Shown here: in pieces, positions 33,941-45,975 of the stretch
Layout of the letters: every line of letters begins with the position of its first letter
Numbering within the stretch: position 1 is the stretch's first letter
From: Incurvaria masculella
Lineage: Eukaryota > Arthropoda > Insecta > Lepidoptera > Incurvariidae
Assembly: GCA_946894095.1 (NCBI GenBank)
Contig: OX335650.1
Coordinates: 5,518,001-5,582,000, forward strand
Direction: 5' to 3'
DNA: 64,000 nt
The notes under the pieces: model-generated
Seen by the model: the letters and a program-made list of their open reading frames with translations, nothing else
Database searches by the model: none
Told to the model about the DNA's origin: nothing
Position numbers and translations under genes: made by a program

Positions 33941-34668
33941 GATCATTGCTAGAGTTTAATCATGCATTTTTTTAGCAATAGAAACAGTTTAATCGAGAAG
34001 TAATATTTAAATGATATACATTATTTTTCCTACACTAGCCAGTAGGCTGTTTTATAGTAAATAGAGGCTAAACCTTGAATTGGTGTATCGGTTTGAGAAA
34101 TTTGATTAGTGTGTAGTCTTAATTATTTTAAATTAGTGTAGATAAGATGAGAAAAAATATTGAGTTTCGAGTGCAGAGTTACAAAAGCCATAATACGTAA
34201 CATATTGACTTCCATGTAATAGAAACACAAACACTCGTTTGTAATTCTCGTTTTGCTGCACAGGTACGGACGTTAACGATTAAATGTGAATGCATAGTAT
34301 TATTTAAAATGACTTAAATTAACAAGTACACAAATATACTAAAAAAATACAATTGAAACCTAAGATCAAATTCAGTTCACACAAAATAACTTATTAAAAT
34401 GTAAACAATGTACATCGTAACAGTTAAATATTTTAAAACAAACATAAATAATTAAAAATCAAAATATCATCAATTATTAAAATCACTAACAAAAATAGAA
34501 ATAAAAAAAATCATCAAATAAATCGCTAAAAATAAATTGAAATCATTGAATATCATACTTTGATTAATGTTTATAAACGTAGATTGTATTCTCTAACTTA
34601 AGCGTCAAAACTTTTATTACTAAAAAAATCCTTAATGCTGTAAAATGGCCTTGCAACTAAAAACTCTC
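33941..34668 (-). other. Flank and probable 3' UTR of the minus-strand LINE
   Basis: AT-rich with no frame. The part next to 34669 is expected to be LINE 3' UTR, but I find no clear tail repeat, so the 3' boundary is unresolved. Confidence 0.35.
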
Positions 34669-36803
34669 TTAGAATATTTTTAGGCTATTTGCTTCCCTTA
34701 TGTTTTCATTCAAATGGTTGTAAATTTTTATTCCTGGGTATGACGTACTCCTGTGGAATAGTTGACATTTGGGATTGTCTGGTCTGAAATTATGGTTGTT
34801 CCTTAAATTATAATTTTGCTTGTTGCCAACTGTATCTAGTGATTCTTTATTTTTAAAAATGTTAGTGGATACCATAAAAATGTAAAGTGCTGTGACTGTA
34901 AGAATTTCAAGCTTAATAAATATTGATCTGCACGTATCGCTGTATTTTGCACCTGATATTATCCGTACAGCTTTCTTTTGAATTATTTGGACCTTTTGTA
35001 CATCTATGCTATTTCCCCATGCTTCAATTCCGTATCTTAATTTAGATTCAATGTAAGCATAATAGACGTGTGCAAGTATTTTAACTGATGTTGTAGGTTT
35101 TAGAGTTTTTATTGCATAACAGCCACTGGCTATTTTATTTATCAACTGTTCTATGTGGCATTGCAATTCAATTTTTCATCAATATTCCCAAAAAATCTAC
35201 ATTGTTTACCATTTTTAAATCGCTATTTTCCTTAACTATAGAACTTTTATCATAATTTGAGTTCTTTCTAAATATAATGCAACAGGTTTTTTTTATTCAA
35301 TGATAATTTATTATTACTAAACCAATGTTCTAGTTCTCTGACGTTTTCCTTTATTTTCATTGCAAGTTCTTGCTTATCTTCTGCCTTCTGAGCTTGTATC
35401 ATCTGCAAATAAAAGTATATTTCCTAATTTAATGTTATCTACGAGATCATTCACAAAAATCAAAAATAATAGAGGGCCTAAAACAGATCCTTGCGGAACT
35501 CCACACTTCATGATCTCCCAGTTTGAGTTTATGTTTTCAATTATATTTTTTTCATTTGTTACTTGTAATTCTACGTATTGCTTCCTTTCTGTGAGATATG
35601 ATTTAAAAAAGCTAAGTTGTAATCCTCTAATGCCGTAAAATTCAAGTTTGTTTAGTAATATTGTATGATCTCCACAGTCAAAGGCTTTACTGAGGTCACA
35701 AAAAACGCCAGCACAATGTTTTTTTCCATTAAGATTATTTATGACTCGTGAGATTAATTCATTCACTGCGTTTATCGTGGATTTAGACTTTCTATAACCG
35801 TATTGGTTATCCGTGAAGAATCTTTTTTTCTCAAAATATTCAGTGAGTCTAACCGCTACAATTTTTTCAAATATCTTTGAGATTGGTGATAATATTAAAA
35901 TGGGTCTATAGTTAGATGGATCCTTTTTGTCCCCTCTCTTAAATATTGGAATTATTTTTGCGTATTTAAGTTGATCGGGATAAATTCCCTCTTCCAAGCA
36001 AGTATTAAAGATGTGCGCTAATGGTTTGCAAATGAGATGTTTTGTGTTTTTTATTAATTCAATAAAAATCTGATCATTCCCTACGCCTTTAGAATTTTTC
36101 AACTTATCGATTATATCAATAATTTCTATTTCATTTTTCTTATTTCGAAGCATTGTTTTGTAATCGTGGTTGCCATTATCATTTGGCATAGTATTCTGAC
36201 TAACCTTTTTTGATGCATTCAATCCCACGTTAACAAAATATGTATTGAGTTCATTTGCTATTTTTACATTATCTTTGACATCGTGTCCATTTATCTGTAA
36301 TGTAATACTATCTTTTCGTGTTTTTTTATTTTGATTAGTTGTCCTCTTTATAATTTGCCAAACGGTTTTGATTGTGTTCGATGACTCTATTATTTCCCTA
36401 TTATTCATTAAACTTTTAGCATTTCTAATAACTTTCTTAAACAGGTTGTTATAATTTTTGTACTCTCTTTCTAATAGGGGACACTTTCTAGATTTTAATT
36501 TTAAAAACATATTTCTTTTTATTTTACTTGAGATTCTTGTTCCTTTTGTCATCCATTTTTTGCACATATGTTTTATTATAAAGTTTTTATTAAGGAAACA
36601 GTTTTCTACCATATTACTCATAATCTCAATAAAAATATTATATTTAGAATTTGCTTGTCTTTCTGAAAGGATCTCTGACCAATTTTGTTGACTAATCATT
36701 TCAAAAAAATTGTCTTTATTTTTTTTACTTAAATTTCTTCTCTTATTTTTTAATGTTACATTATGTGCACAATTTTTTTTTATTGTTATAATTATGTTGT
36801 TAT
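34669..36803 (-). pseudogene. Non-LTR retrotransposon reverse transcriptase, frameshifted and 5' truncated
   Basis: The main frame (36699-35374, 441 codons) begins in the linker before the polymerase and covers fingers and palm: NYRP near residue 263, motif A FCDLSKAFD ending at D341, motif B GVPQGSVLGP from 400, motif C FADDT from 431. The frame then stops; the expected continuation (EHWFSNNKLSLNKK) appears in another frame at about 35290-35360 and the thumb/C-terminus as a 165-codon frame at 35166-34669. At least two frameshifts are therefore present. The linker frame stays open upstream to about 36803 but no endonuclease is present. The family belongs to the jockey/CR1 group of LINEs; the clade is not resolved. 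All three catalytic aspartates are still visible, so decay seems mostly by indels. Confidence 0.9.
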
Positions 36804-36807
36804 ATTA

Positions 36808-37386
36808 GTTGGACACAGGGGAGAGGGGTTGTGATAGCCAGGGATTACTGAAGGCTTTTGCGCACTTCGATTCAGCTTTATTTACTGTCGCGAAAACGAT
36901 TTTGCGATCAGTTTATCTCAACATGTGTGTTTTATACTATGCATGATGGGTGAGGGGCAAACATATCGGTTTCTGGCTGTAACAGCAGATTGGGAAGGCA
37001 AGGGGGTAGTTGGACACAGGGGAGAGGGGTTGTGATAGCCAGGAATTACTGAAGGCTTTTGCGCACTTCGATTCAGCTTTATTTACTGTCGCGATAACGA
37101 TTTTGCGATCAGTTTATCTCAACATGTGTGTTTTATACTATGCATGATGGGTAAGGGGCAAACATATCGGTTTCTGGCTGTAACAGCAGATTGGGAAGGC
37201 AGGGGGGTAGTTGGACACAGGGGAGAGGGGTTGTGATAGCCAGGGATTACTGAAGGCTTTTGCGCACTTCGATTCAGCTTTATTTACTGTCGCGATAACG
37301 ATTTTGCGATCAGTTTATCTCAACATGTGTGTTTTATACTATGCATGATGGGTGAGGGGCAAACATATCGGTTCTGGCTGTAACAG
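36808..37386. repeat. 201-bp tandem repeat, about 2.9 units
   Basis: Units start with GTTGGACACAGGGGAGAGG at 36808, 37009 and 37210; the last stops at CTGGCTGTAACAG. Units differ at only a few positions (about 98% alike). The array touches the truncated 5' side of the minus-strand LINE. It is not seen elsewhere in the window, including at the LINE's other end. Confidence 0.95.
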
Positions 37387-37704
37387 GCACGCCACTTTTT
37401 CTTTCTTTCTCTCCCGTGCATATAACAACCTAGTCTGGGTTTGTAAGATATATTTTTAATATATTGTCATTCTTTCGTTACTTTATTCATAGATATCATC
37501 TCACCATCTATCTCCCTTTAATGTGGTATTTTTTTCAGTTAAAGGCGTTGTAGGCTATTGTGTTTTTACATTTGACATTTTTTCATATCAATCCATTTGC
37601 TGTATGGATTCCGGCACGTAAAAAGAATACAATTGGGCCCAATACAATTAATCCCGTGCATGTCGTTAGAGCCGACTAATGGATTCTTCGTTCGTGTATC
37701 TATT
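37387..37704. other. Unannotated stretch
   Basis: Starts with a CTTT-rich microsatellite-like run. No gene or repeat recognised. Confidence 0.4.
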
Positions 37705-37890
37705 TCTATGTTAAGCTGTAGATCCCTTGTGGTCAAAGCGGCAACACAAATTGTCAGCGTTTTCCATCCAGTTTAGTGTACGCTATGTTCAAGAAAAGGA
37801 AGGTCCTGGCATGGAATCTAGTTTACATGAGGTCAGTTGGGTTAATATAATGACAAATGTGTTATTAGCCATCCAAGTCGTCCCGTAAAA
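37705..37890 (+). mobile_element. SINE copy, body and tail
   Basis: GTAGATCCCTTGTGGTCAAA, GCGTTTTCCATCCAGTTTAG, AGGAAGGTCCTGGCATGGAA, and the tail TTATTAGCCATCCAAGTC. Confidence 0.7.
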
Positions 37891-38289
37891 ATATCACTTA
37901 AACCATTATTTATATTCTGTATTTCTTAATCCAAAATGATTTGCCGTTAGTTACTGAAGCATCAAGGCTAAGCCGATACTACGTTCTATTTAACTCAATG
38001 TACAGCCCATAATGGGCTGAGTCCATAGCAAAGGTAATAGGATTAAAGGTTTTATTAGTCGAACGGAAACATCGTTAGGAAAGCAATTTTGGCGGCAGAT
38101 ATTGGCTATTAGCCGTGCACTCGTAGCTCCGCGCCGACCCGCTCCGTCGACACGTCGCGTCGCTTGGAACATTTTAGGAAAATTGCTAATCCATGTTATT
38201 GTGAGACAAAACAAAATATATTTGAATATACCCAATGTAGTAGGTACCTACAATGTTGTTTATTTATTTTATGGTAAATCAGAGTTTTA

Positions 38290-38770
38290 ATTTGATTCAG
38301 AACCACAGGTTCAGGAGCCTCTAGTCGGACTTCTCGCTAAAATTAGCGATTACGAAGCTTCGAAATTACGTAAAACCGGCCAAGTGAGAGTCGGACTCGC
38401 ACACGAAGGGTTTCGTACCATCGTACTAGATGTAACACAAAACAATCACGTTTTTTGTATGGGCACCCCGTTTAATTTTTTATGATTTTATAAATTTTAT
38501 TTATATTTCTTGTTATAGTGGCAAAATAAGAACACACCCTGTGAACATTTAAGTTGCCTACCTATTACAGTTCATAAGCTACAGCCCTGTGATAGACGGA
38601 CCGAGGGACCCGTTGTCACCCTTTAGGTACGGAACCCTAAAAACGAGAAACCACATCATACAAGTTTGTCTACTTATTCTGTTCTTTTACTTCTTCAACG
38701 TGTCAAAAATAAACTCGTCGACCAAATATATATAAAAACGCGGGGTCGGTCCAAAGCTCAGAATTAATCC
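38290..38770 (+). repeat. Repeat family H, copy 1, split by a GGAC repeat
   Basis: 38290-38372 and 38645-38770 together align with the continuous block at 63790-63990: AGTCGGACTTCTC / AGTCCGAGTTCTC, CGAAATTACGTAAA / CGAAGTTACGTAAA, TTTTACTTCTTCAACGTGTC / TTTTACTTCTTCAAGCTGTC, AAAACGCGGGGTCGG / AAAACGCGGAGTCGG. Confidence 0.65.
38372..38644 (+). repeat. GGAC repeat copy inserted in family H
   Basis: TAAAACCGGCCAAGTGAGAG through AGGTACGGAACCCTAAAAA. The GGAC core is reduced to GACGGACCGAGGGACC. Inserted in a TAAAA stretch that is single in the relative at 63853. Confidence 0.85.
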
Positions 38771-38924
38771 AGTTTTTTATTAGAAACGAAATAAATACTT
38801 ATAAATTTAAATTTGAATCATTCTTCTTATTTTGATACGTTTACTAGCAAAAATATAGATGTGCCTAAAGAATCCCAGGAAATGCACATATTTATTTCTT
38901 GACCGAGATTCACATGTGCATTAT

Positions 38925-39060
38925 GCACTTCTGCATGGTTCGGAACCTATGGAATACTGACTCTGTCCCTACTCACTAGGTGGCAGGGTTAATTACGCAG
39001 GGTTGGCACCATCGTATGGAATGTAAGATGGTCGAAGAAGCAATGGAAGAAAAACGTGCT
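38925..39060 (+). mobile_element. SINE fragment
   Basis: TGCATGGTTCGGAACCTATG, CCCTACTCACTAGGTGGCAG, GGTTGGCACCATCGTATGGA, AGATGGTCGAAGAAGCAATG match the middle of the family. Confidence 0.65.
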
Positions 39061-39095
39061 TACTTCGGCTTCCGAAATCGCCTCTCATAGTTAAC

Positions 39096-39260
39096 TAGCT
39101 GAGGTACCCGACTCCGCTCGAGTCAATGTAGTTTTGGACTGATGTCGAGCTGAATTATATGCTGGATAAATAGTAACCTAAAGGGCTGGTCTGAAAGGCT
39201 AGTCGACACTACTTTACGAACAGATTAGACAATGTATCTTCCTACGTAATTTGATCAAAA
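39096..39260 (+). repeat. Repeat family G, copy
   Basis: ACTAGCTGAGGTACCCGACT, CCGCTCGAGTCAATGTAG, GGACTGATGTCGAGCTGAAT, GCTGGATAAATAGTAACC. Confidence 0.65.
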
Positions 39261-39394
39261 TTGGTTGAGCCGATGTGGCATGATTGAATTAAAAAACTTC
39301 CAGATATTGCCATTCATAAATTTAGTGGAAACAATTAAAAAAATATATGTCAAACATTGCGGCCAAGTTTTTTTTTTGTCCCAGGATCGTCCCG

Positions 39395-39770
39395 GCGGCA
39401 AATGCCGCCGTGCAATGCACTGGCATTACTTTATTGCCATGGATGAAAAACACGGACAATTTTAGGGTTCCGTACCTAAAGGGTGCCAACGGCACCCTAT
39501 TACTAAGACTCCGCTGTCCTTCCGTCCGTCCATCTGTCACAGGGCTGTATCTCATGAACCGTAATGGTAGGCAGCTGAAATTTTCACAGATTGTGTATTT
39601 ATTTTGCCGCTATAACAACAAATAGGTAAAATCAAAGAAATATAAAAATGAAATGGGTCCCCCATACAAAAAAAACGTGTTTTTTATGTTAAATCTTGTG
39701 CCCTTCATGCGAGAGTCCGACTCGCACTTGGCCGGTTTTTATTGCTGCTTTGACCATCTTTAGCTCAGTG
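39395..39770 (-). mobile_element. SINE copy split by a GGAC repeat
   Basis: 39395-39462 ends in CATGGATGAAAAACACGGAC followed by AATTTT, and the body resumes at 39738 with TTTATTGCTGCTTTGACCAT and CTTT, exactly where uninterrupted copies continue. The GGAC repeat 39461-39740 sits between. Confidence 0.75.
39461..39740 (-). repeat. GGAC repeat copy nested in a SINE
   Basis: TTTAGGGTTCCGTACCTAAA, GGGTGCCAACGGCACCCTAT, TACTAAGACTCCGCTGTCC, CCGTCCGTCC, ending GACTCGCACTTGGCCGGTTT. Minus orientation, near full length. Confidence 0.9.
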
Positions 39771-40135
39771 GATATAGTGCACGTGAAACTCCCTCGTTAC
39801 GTAAAGAATGTGACACAAGTGTCCGTTCATTACAGGAGACGGTCGATTATCAGAGTGTCGCAGCGGGCGCGTTCCTCTCATCAAGTGGTTAATGAGGGTT
39901 CCGGCAGTCGCGACGCATACACAATGAGGCTGCGTCCGCAGAAACGGCGACCCGAGAGCCTTCGTCGAATGTGTCTACCCCTCCAGAATAACCGAGCGGC
40001 GTTATGCTAATGCTTGTATGTAGATACTTTTGTTTTTAAATAAAATACGTGTTATTTGCATGTCTCGAGAACCAAAAAATGTTTTAATACAAGCCTGGTT
40101 TTCACCAAGTTCTGATTTGTTTTATTCGACACCTA

Positions 40136-40253
40136 AAGGGCCTTTATTAATAAAGTGCTGATTATCTTGTACTGGAATTGATTCCAAGCTGCTATGAAAG
40201 GCCCTTAATATGTGGCGATTAAGCTAATCAGTAGTATAGGTGAAGAAGGCCCC
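40136..40253. mobile_element. Short MITE, copy 1
   Basis: AAGGGCCTTTATTAATAAAG, TGCTGATTATCTTGTACTGG, CGATTAAGCTAATCAGTAGT and GGTGAAGAAGGCCCC align with the reverse complement of 55330-55437. The ends are partly inverted (GGGCCTT and AAGGCCC). Confidence 0.65.
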
Positions 40254-40447
40254 AACTGTTGCATCAATGTATAAGATACTAATGACAAAATAACCAAAAC
40301 ATAAAAAAACATTAAAATTAGTAGCCCACAGGCGCACCATCTCGGCGTTAGATAATAGAGGTTAAGCAATACTTGACGCGGTCGATTTTCGGATGAGCCT
40401 GGAGGTTCAGAATTCACGTAAAACTGAAGGTCATTTCCCTTTATTAA
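40254..40447. other. Unannotated stretch
   Basis: A minus-strand 70-codon frame (40417-40205) is hydrophobic but unrecognised and overlaps the MITE. Confidence 0.3.
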
Positions 40448-40723
40448 TTAGGTAAATCCTAAGTTTATACGCATCGAATGACAGATGGTCGATGGTGTGA
40501 CGACACCTATCCTTGTCAAGCTCCATAACAAAGTCATTGTTAGAGCAAATATTTGATTTGTATATTTGCAAAAATTGGTTCGAGCAATCAAATAATTAAT
40601 AATTTTACCATATATTTCTTTGTTGGCTACAGAAATATCTAAGACTAAAGAGCTCATACCGAATAATGAAATGACACCAGCAAGACCAAAAAACAAACCA
40701 TATTTACTGGTACATCTATACAT
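40448..40723 (-). other. 91-codon open frame with hydrophobic segment, unknown
   Basis: The predicted peptide starts MYRCTSKYGLFFGLAGVISL and has one possible membrane segment near residues 9-30. The upstream minus-strand sequence has a pyrimidine-rich, AG-ending stretch, so an exon is conceivable, but no protein family is recognised and composition is AT-driven. Not asserted as a gene. Confidence 0.15.
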
Positions 40724-43700
40724 AGAAAGTTATGATGAAAATACTTTTTGCGTATCTCTTAGAAAACCATATAATAAACAAAACAATTACATTAACAATT
40801 CGCTATCCCCTTTTGTTCTTCTCGTTTTCAATGTAATCCAGGCACAATGCACCAATACCTTCATCTACGAATTCCTCAATTCCTCATATAAAAATAATAA
40901 CAATAAATTCTGATCTACAAGATTATACATACATATTTACTGTGTTTTAATTTATCTATAAAATGTCTCGTAGTTCAGCGTGTCTTTTGGCATAGGCCTC
41001 CTCTGACATACCACAACATAACACAATACTTAAGCGTAAATATGAAACCTCCAGTCCAAGATAATGACCCAATAACGAACATTTATCACCTTTCACCGAA
41101 GGCAATGACTTGTCTAGTGCGTAGCTATCTCAGGCATTCGTTAGTTTTCTCTCACAATAACCAGCGGGACTGCCCCCGATTTCTGCCTCGCACTTTTCCA
41201 TTACGCGAGGCCATTTATACCGGCCGATATTGTTGTTCCGAAGGAAGTATTTAAAGAAACATTAAGGTTGGCCAAGTTTGGCCATTACCCGCTCCGCTTC
41301 TGACGCAACTTCCCCCGCCCGCGCACAAATCTTTGCGAAACAACTTAAAAATGGATGGACAGAATTCACCGCTTTGCGGATGCGATGCTCGCAGCTAACT
41401 TGGGAATCTTTAAAATCGGGAAAATGTTGATGTTGGGTTTCGAGAGGAGTTGTGTTAACAATCTTTTTTTTTCCTTCATCGATTAGATTTTATTGTCATT
41501 ATACTGTGTAATTAAAACTTGTCATTTTTATGGTTTGAGCAACGTCGGGCTTGTTTTTCAAATTCTATTCCCATAAGGACCTGTTAAAGAACAGACCTTA
41601 TTACAAGGTAAACGAATATCTTGATGACCAACTGACAGAATAATATCCGTACAATTTCTATATTTGTTGACTTAAATGATTTTTCGATAGTTTATTTGAT
41701 TTGATTTGATTATTGTGACCGACATGACTGATTATATTTAACTTTTTATTTGAAGTTATTGTCCGAATGTTTAATGTTTGAAGATTTTTCTATTGAAAAT
41801 ATAAAATATAAAAACCACCACCATGTACCTGCCAATTTTGTTATATGTGCGTATCTTTGTTTCATGCTTAATATGACTCTCGATGAGGTTTCTGACCACA
41901 TTCTACAGAGCTCCGCTTGGGTGAATGTCCAAAATGAAACTGACTGACTTTGAAAACGCGGTTCAAAAAATATGTTTTCTCTCATTCCACCGATGACAAA
42001 TAGAGATACCTATGAAAGTAATATAGGCACAGTCGCGTTTAAGTATTTCTCATTTCATTGTGATAGTTTTGCTTCTCCTGTTCTTTTATCAAAAGTTGTA
42101 TCTTGAATGTCTTCTACGGGACCAAATCCGCGACACGCATCCGATAGGGAAAACCTACTAGAGCATAGTTCCAGGTCGAGCACTTCACAGTCTAGCTAGA
42201 CGATTTGCGAGCTATTGTAGCTGGTACCGAGAAATTGAAACTTTCCTCTCCGAAGATACTTATTGAAGAGGGTTCTTTCAAAAAGTGAGTTATCCGTAGG
42301 AGATACAACTGTATGATTGTCACACCAGTGTCTCAATATGCACCTGAGATATTCTTCAGCAATGATTCTCTATTTTTGCATGCACTCATCGATAAATGAA
42401 TTTGATCGACTCAAAAGAACAGCGAAGTAAAAGTAACGAATCGTGCAAACTTTTGCCGTGAAAAGATGTCCAAGATTTGCTATGGATGACTTCACATTAT
42501 TATTATGAAATTAGTAATCTAGGGCTATTACTTAGTTGACCCCAAAGGAAAACATGGCTTCTCCCACCTAGGCAGAACATTATCAATCACATACATTATG
42601 TTGAATCCAGTATGTTCAAATGTTTGGATATGATTGTCTCGGTTGCTGCTTAGTTCTTCATAATGGAGCCCGTCGCGTTGGCTCCCGCCATTAACCTGTG
42701 ACATTGTAATTAACTAAAGCCGCGCACGAGCCGCCACAAATCTGTAAATCATGGCCAGTCCGCCATTTGTACAGGCCGGCCGCGGACTGGTGCGGTGGCA
42801 AGCCGCTCTAGAAAGAGCAAATGAAAAACGTACTACATAAGTAATCATTTTATTACCACTTTTCAATTTAATCGTCCAGCAAGATACTCGAGCACTGAAT
42901 GTTCATGTTTAAGTCAGGGATAATTTTCGCTCCATTCATTATTATGAAGTACATGCGTAAAAAAACATATTTTGATACAAAAAATGTTAAATAGTTGGTT
43001 GATTTGCAAGCACCGTGGTTACAATACATACTTACACTTTTTTATTCGATGAAAATTCACTCCATGAATCTGTCATCGCCTTATACATTTATAAACCGAA
43101 TAGCTTTACGAGTTATTTCGGATTTACTCGTAACTTAAGGGCTCATAAACTCTGTATTTGAAAATAGCATTTTGTTTTTGAGGGAGCGTAGTGTCTTAAT
43201 CTTGACATTTTCGATCGTTGTCCACATCTATTGGAATACAATATGTTTATACGAATCATTATTAACTCATGTACATTGCAAATGTATTTCACTCCAAAAC
43301 ATTATTTGTAGCCTTTTTGTGCCCCTTCCCAAGGCTAGTCAGGATCTTACTTTTAGTAATCTGTGCTTTTATTTAAGCTGTCATGCATCGTAAAGCTCCA
43401 AAACATAAAAAGTAATTGAATAGCAGTTTCGAACTTCTTTAATTCAATACCATTTTGCTTACTCGGCAAAGATTATATAATACATGAATTAATAACTAAA
43501 TAGGTAAGATATAGCTAGGCTGTGACGTGTAACCTAGCAGTTAGATGTTATGAAGACAAAATTAAATTAAAAAATATTGATCGAATAAAATAAGACAGAA
43601 AAAGACAAACAAAACTTAACATAGTAATATCAGAAAAAACTTGGTCCACGGGAGAAGGCTTCCCGTCTAATGTTGCCCGTTAGAAAGTGTAAAAGTTTCG

Positions 43701-45694
43701 CAAAGTCAAGTCGGCGACTTCCTTGAGCCTCGCCGCCAGACGGCAGCAGAGTTCGAGCGAGGCGTTAGATCCGCAGCCGATAGAGAGGCGTAAATCCTTC
43801 AGTTGACTTCAGCCGCTGGAGGAAATTGCCTAAGTGACTCGCCATCTGATACAAGTGGATTTATGGAGACTTACAATTCGAGTCTTTTTACTATTTACTT
43901 GTATCTTAGAGGGCCTCAAGAGTTATTTATCCGAATGAGTGCTTTGCTTACAGAAGAGAAAAAGAAAGAGCAGTGTCATGTGGTTGTATGGGAATCATGT
44001 CGCGTTTTGTGTGCCATGTAGTCCAAACTTCATCGCCACCCCCAAATGTGGTCCAGAAATTCTTTGGCCAAGTAATATCCCACCGGCATAAACCCTTTAA
44101 TACCCCTTCCGATACATATTTCTATAGCATTTACGTATAAGTTGGGATGGATATAAAAAAATTGAGACGTCTCATAGCAGGTGCGCTAGAGATGTGCATC
44201 TTCTTCCTTTTTTTGACCGAGTAAAGAGCGAAGCTCGAGCGTGGTGTCTTTGTTTCAGATTGAGCGAAAATGTTTTCGTATATCCGGCTGTTCTCTTTTA
44301 AACGTCGCATTTATGAACCTATATATTCTCGTGAAATTTTGTGAGCTGGTTCGATAGTTGTAAGTATAGAATTTTTCGATTGAGTCAGTTTTTGAGCATT
44401 TTTTAAAATGTCAAATACTAAAAAAGCCAGACTCTTGTGAGTCTGTCTTTATGAACAGTCAACAGCTCAGAGAGCCACTAGCGATATATTCAGTTAGTAC
44501 TTTAGTTATTGTAAAACAAAAACGGTTAACGATAATAGAGGGCAAAAAAATACTTACGAAATACTTTGAAATATAATAATAAGAAATCTTCGTTTCGACG
44601 ATTACGATTCTTTTGAACCTTGAAAACACACATAGATGCTACATAGCGTTTATAAAAGAACTTAAAAAAGACGTGCTAAGCCTTAGGACAATGAACAAAG
44701 CAATGTAAACCTAATGAACAACCTCTAAACGATATAACAATGTGAGCGTGTATTACACGATCACAAATTAGATTACCATTGCAAGTAATACATTAAAACT
44801 GAACATTCTAGTAAATCAATTCGCATCGCTCGTTTTCCGAAATTCAATAATTGAAACGCGATTGGCTAAATTCTTTTGGCAAGCGATACCGCGCAATATG
44901 ACATCGATAAATACTTGTTTTAAGCAATAAAACGTGTTAAAACTCCAGATTGGACACGATAATACTGAAATATCGCTTGTTGCATTAATTTATAACGCTA
45001 AAACCCACATTTCCCTATTTACGATTAATCACGTCGAGGGATTGGTGTGCGGCGGGCGGGGGTGTGTGGCGGAGGCTGTAATGGGTGGAGAGGGGAGGGT
45101 ACGAGAGTCATATTGAAACTGAAATTTAGTATTCAATAATGAGTACATTTCTTAAATATGTCATTATCAAAATACCTGTTCCATGTCAGCGCAATAGTGA
45201 ATTGGATACATAACTATCCTCAGCAAAGCAGTTCGAGCGGCTTTCTATACATTCATTAAAATATGTATTAGGTATGTAGAATATATTGTTTTCGTAACTA
45301 AGTACGTCAACGCAGAAAGTACGTGGAAAATGTCAACTGGTTGCAGGAGTTCACGCAGGAATGCTTCTACGGTAGTTCCTTGGTTTCGAATGCTTTGAAC
45401 ATTTTGGTGAATAATTGTTAGACTTTTTAGTGTTTCCATAAAACATTTCCGTTGCGCAGTTCTTTCGTAAGCGGCTTCGTTAATTTTGATGGGGTGGAGT
45501 AAACTTCTACTACTTTATCTACAAGTGTGGCTCATTTGAAACTGTCGGAAAAATCCCATTGACATGAAACCAAATCAGCATTCCAGCATTTGAATGTAGA
45601 ATCATGATCTATTTTACTTTGGCCATTTACTGATAAGTTATATATGAGAGTGATCTCTATGATCACACTATGCCACTCACGATCCGTCCAAACG
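40724..45694. other. Unannotated stretch, mostly AT-rich, with GC-rich islands
   Basis: No gene, RNA or clear repeat recognised over about 5 kb. GC-richer, apparently single-copy segments lie at about 41140-41400, 42660-42810, 43690-43800 and 45035-45100. A short SINE-independent scrap of family G type (GCTCCGCTTGGGTGAATGTC) is at 41911-41930. The plus-strand frames (40620, 41042, 41750, 43172, 43803, 44934) lack motifs. Confidence 0.35.
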
Positions 45695-45975
45695 TTACAT
45701 CATGGATTACTAATATCATACCGACGAGGTATGTCATGATATTAGCCCTAAACACCGGGTGGAATCTTGGAGCCATATCAGGAACTTCCTAAAACTGTGC
45801 GGCTTCATTAAATTGGATGGAAAACGTAGACAATTTTCAGCTAAACGTAGTCATTTCGACCGCTGTTCATTAAATGCGATGGCACAAACCCGGGCAACCA
45901 TTCTATCTAGTAAATAGGGAATGGGACTAACAGTTTGAACAACAAATCCGTTAGTCGCCTCTTACTATATTCATG
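45695..45975 (-). mobile_element. SINE copy
   Basis: TAATATCATACCGACGAGGT, TTCATTAAATTGGATGGAAA, ACGTAGACAATTTTCAGCT, GACCGCTGTTCATTAAATGC, GATGGCACAAACCCGGGC follow family order in minus orientation. Confidence 0.6.

Noticed and set aside
35374..36699. Host protein gene
   Set aside because: Clear non-LTR reverse transcriptase motifs and frameshifts; it is a dead LINE.
36808..37386. CRISPR-like or VNTR functional array
   Set aside because: 201-bp contiguous units without spacers are ordinary tandem duplication, and the setting is a eukaryotic repeat-rich genome.
40448..40723. Exon of a membrane protein or chemoreceptor
   Set aside because: Hydrophobic character follows from AT-rich codons; no family signature, and splice evidence is weak.
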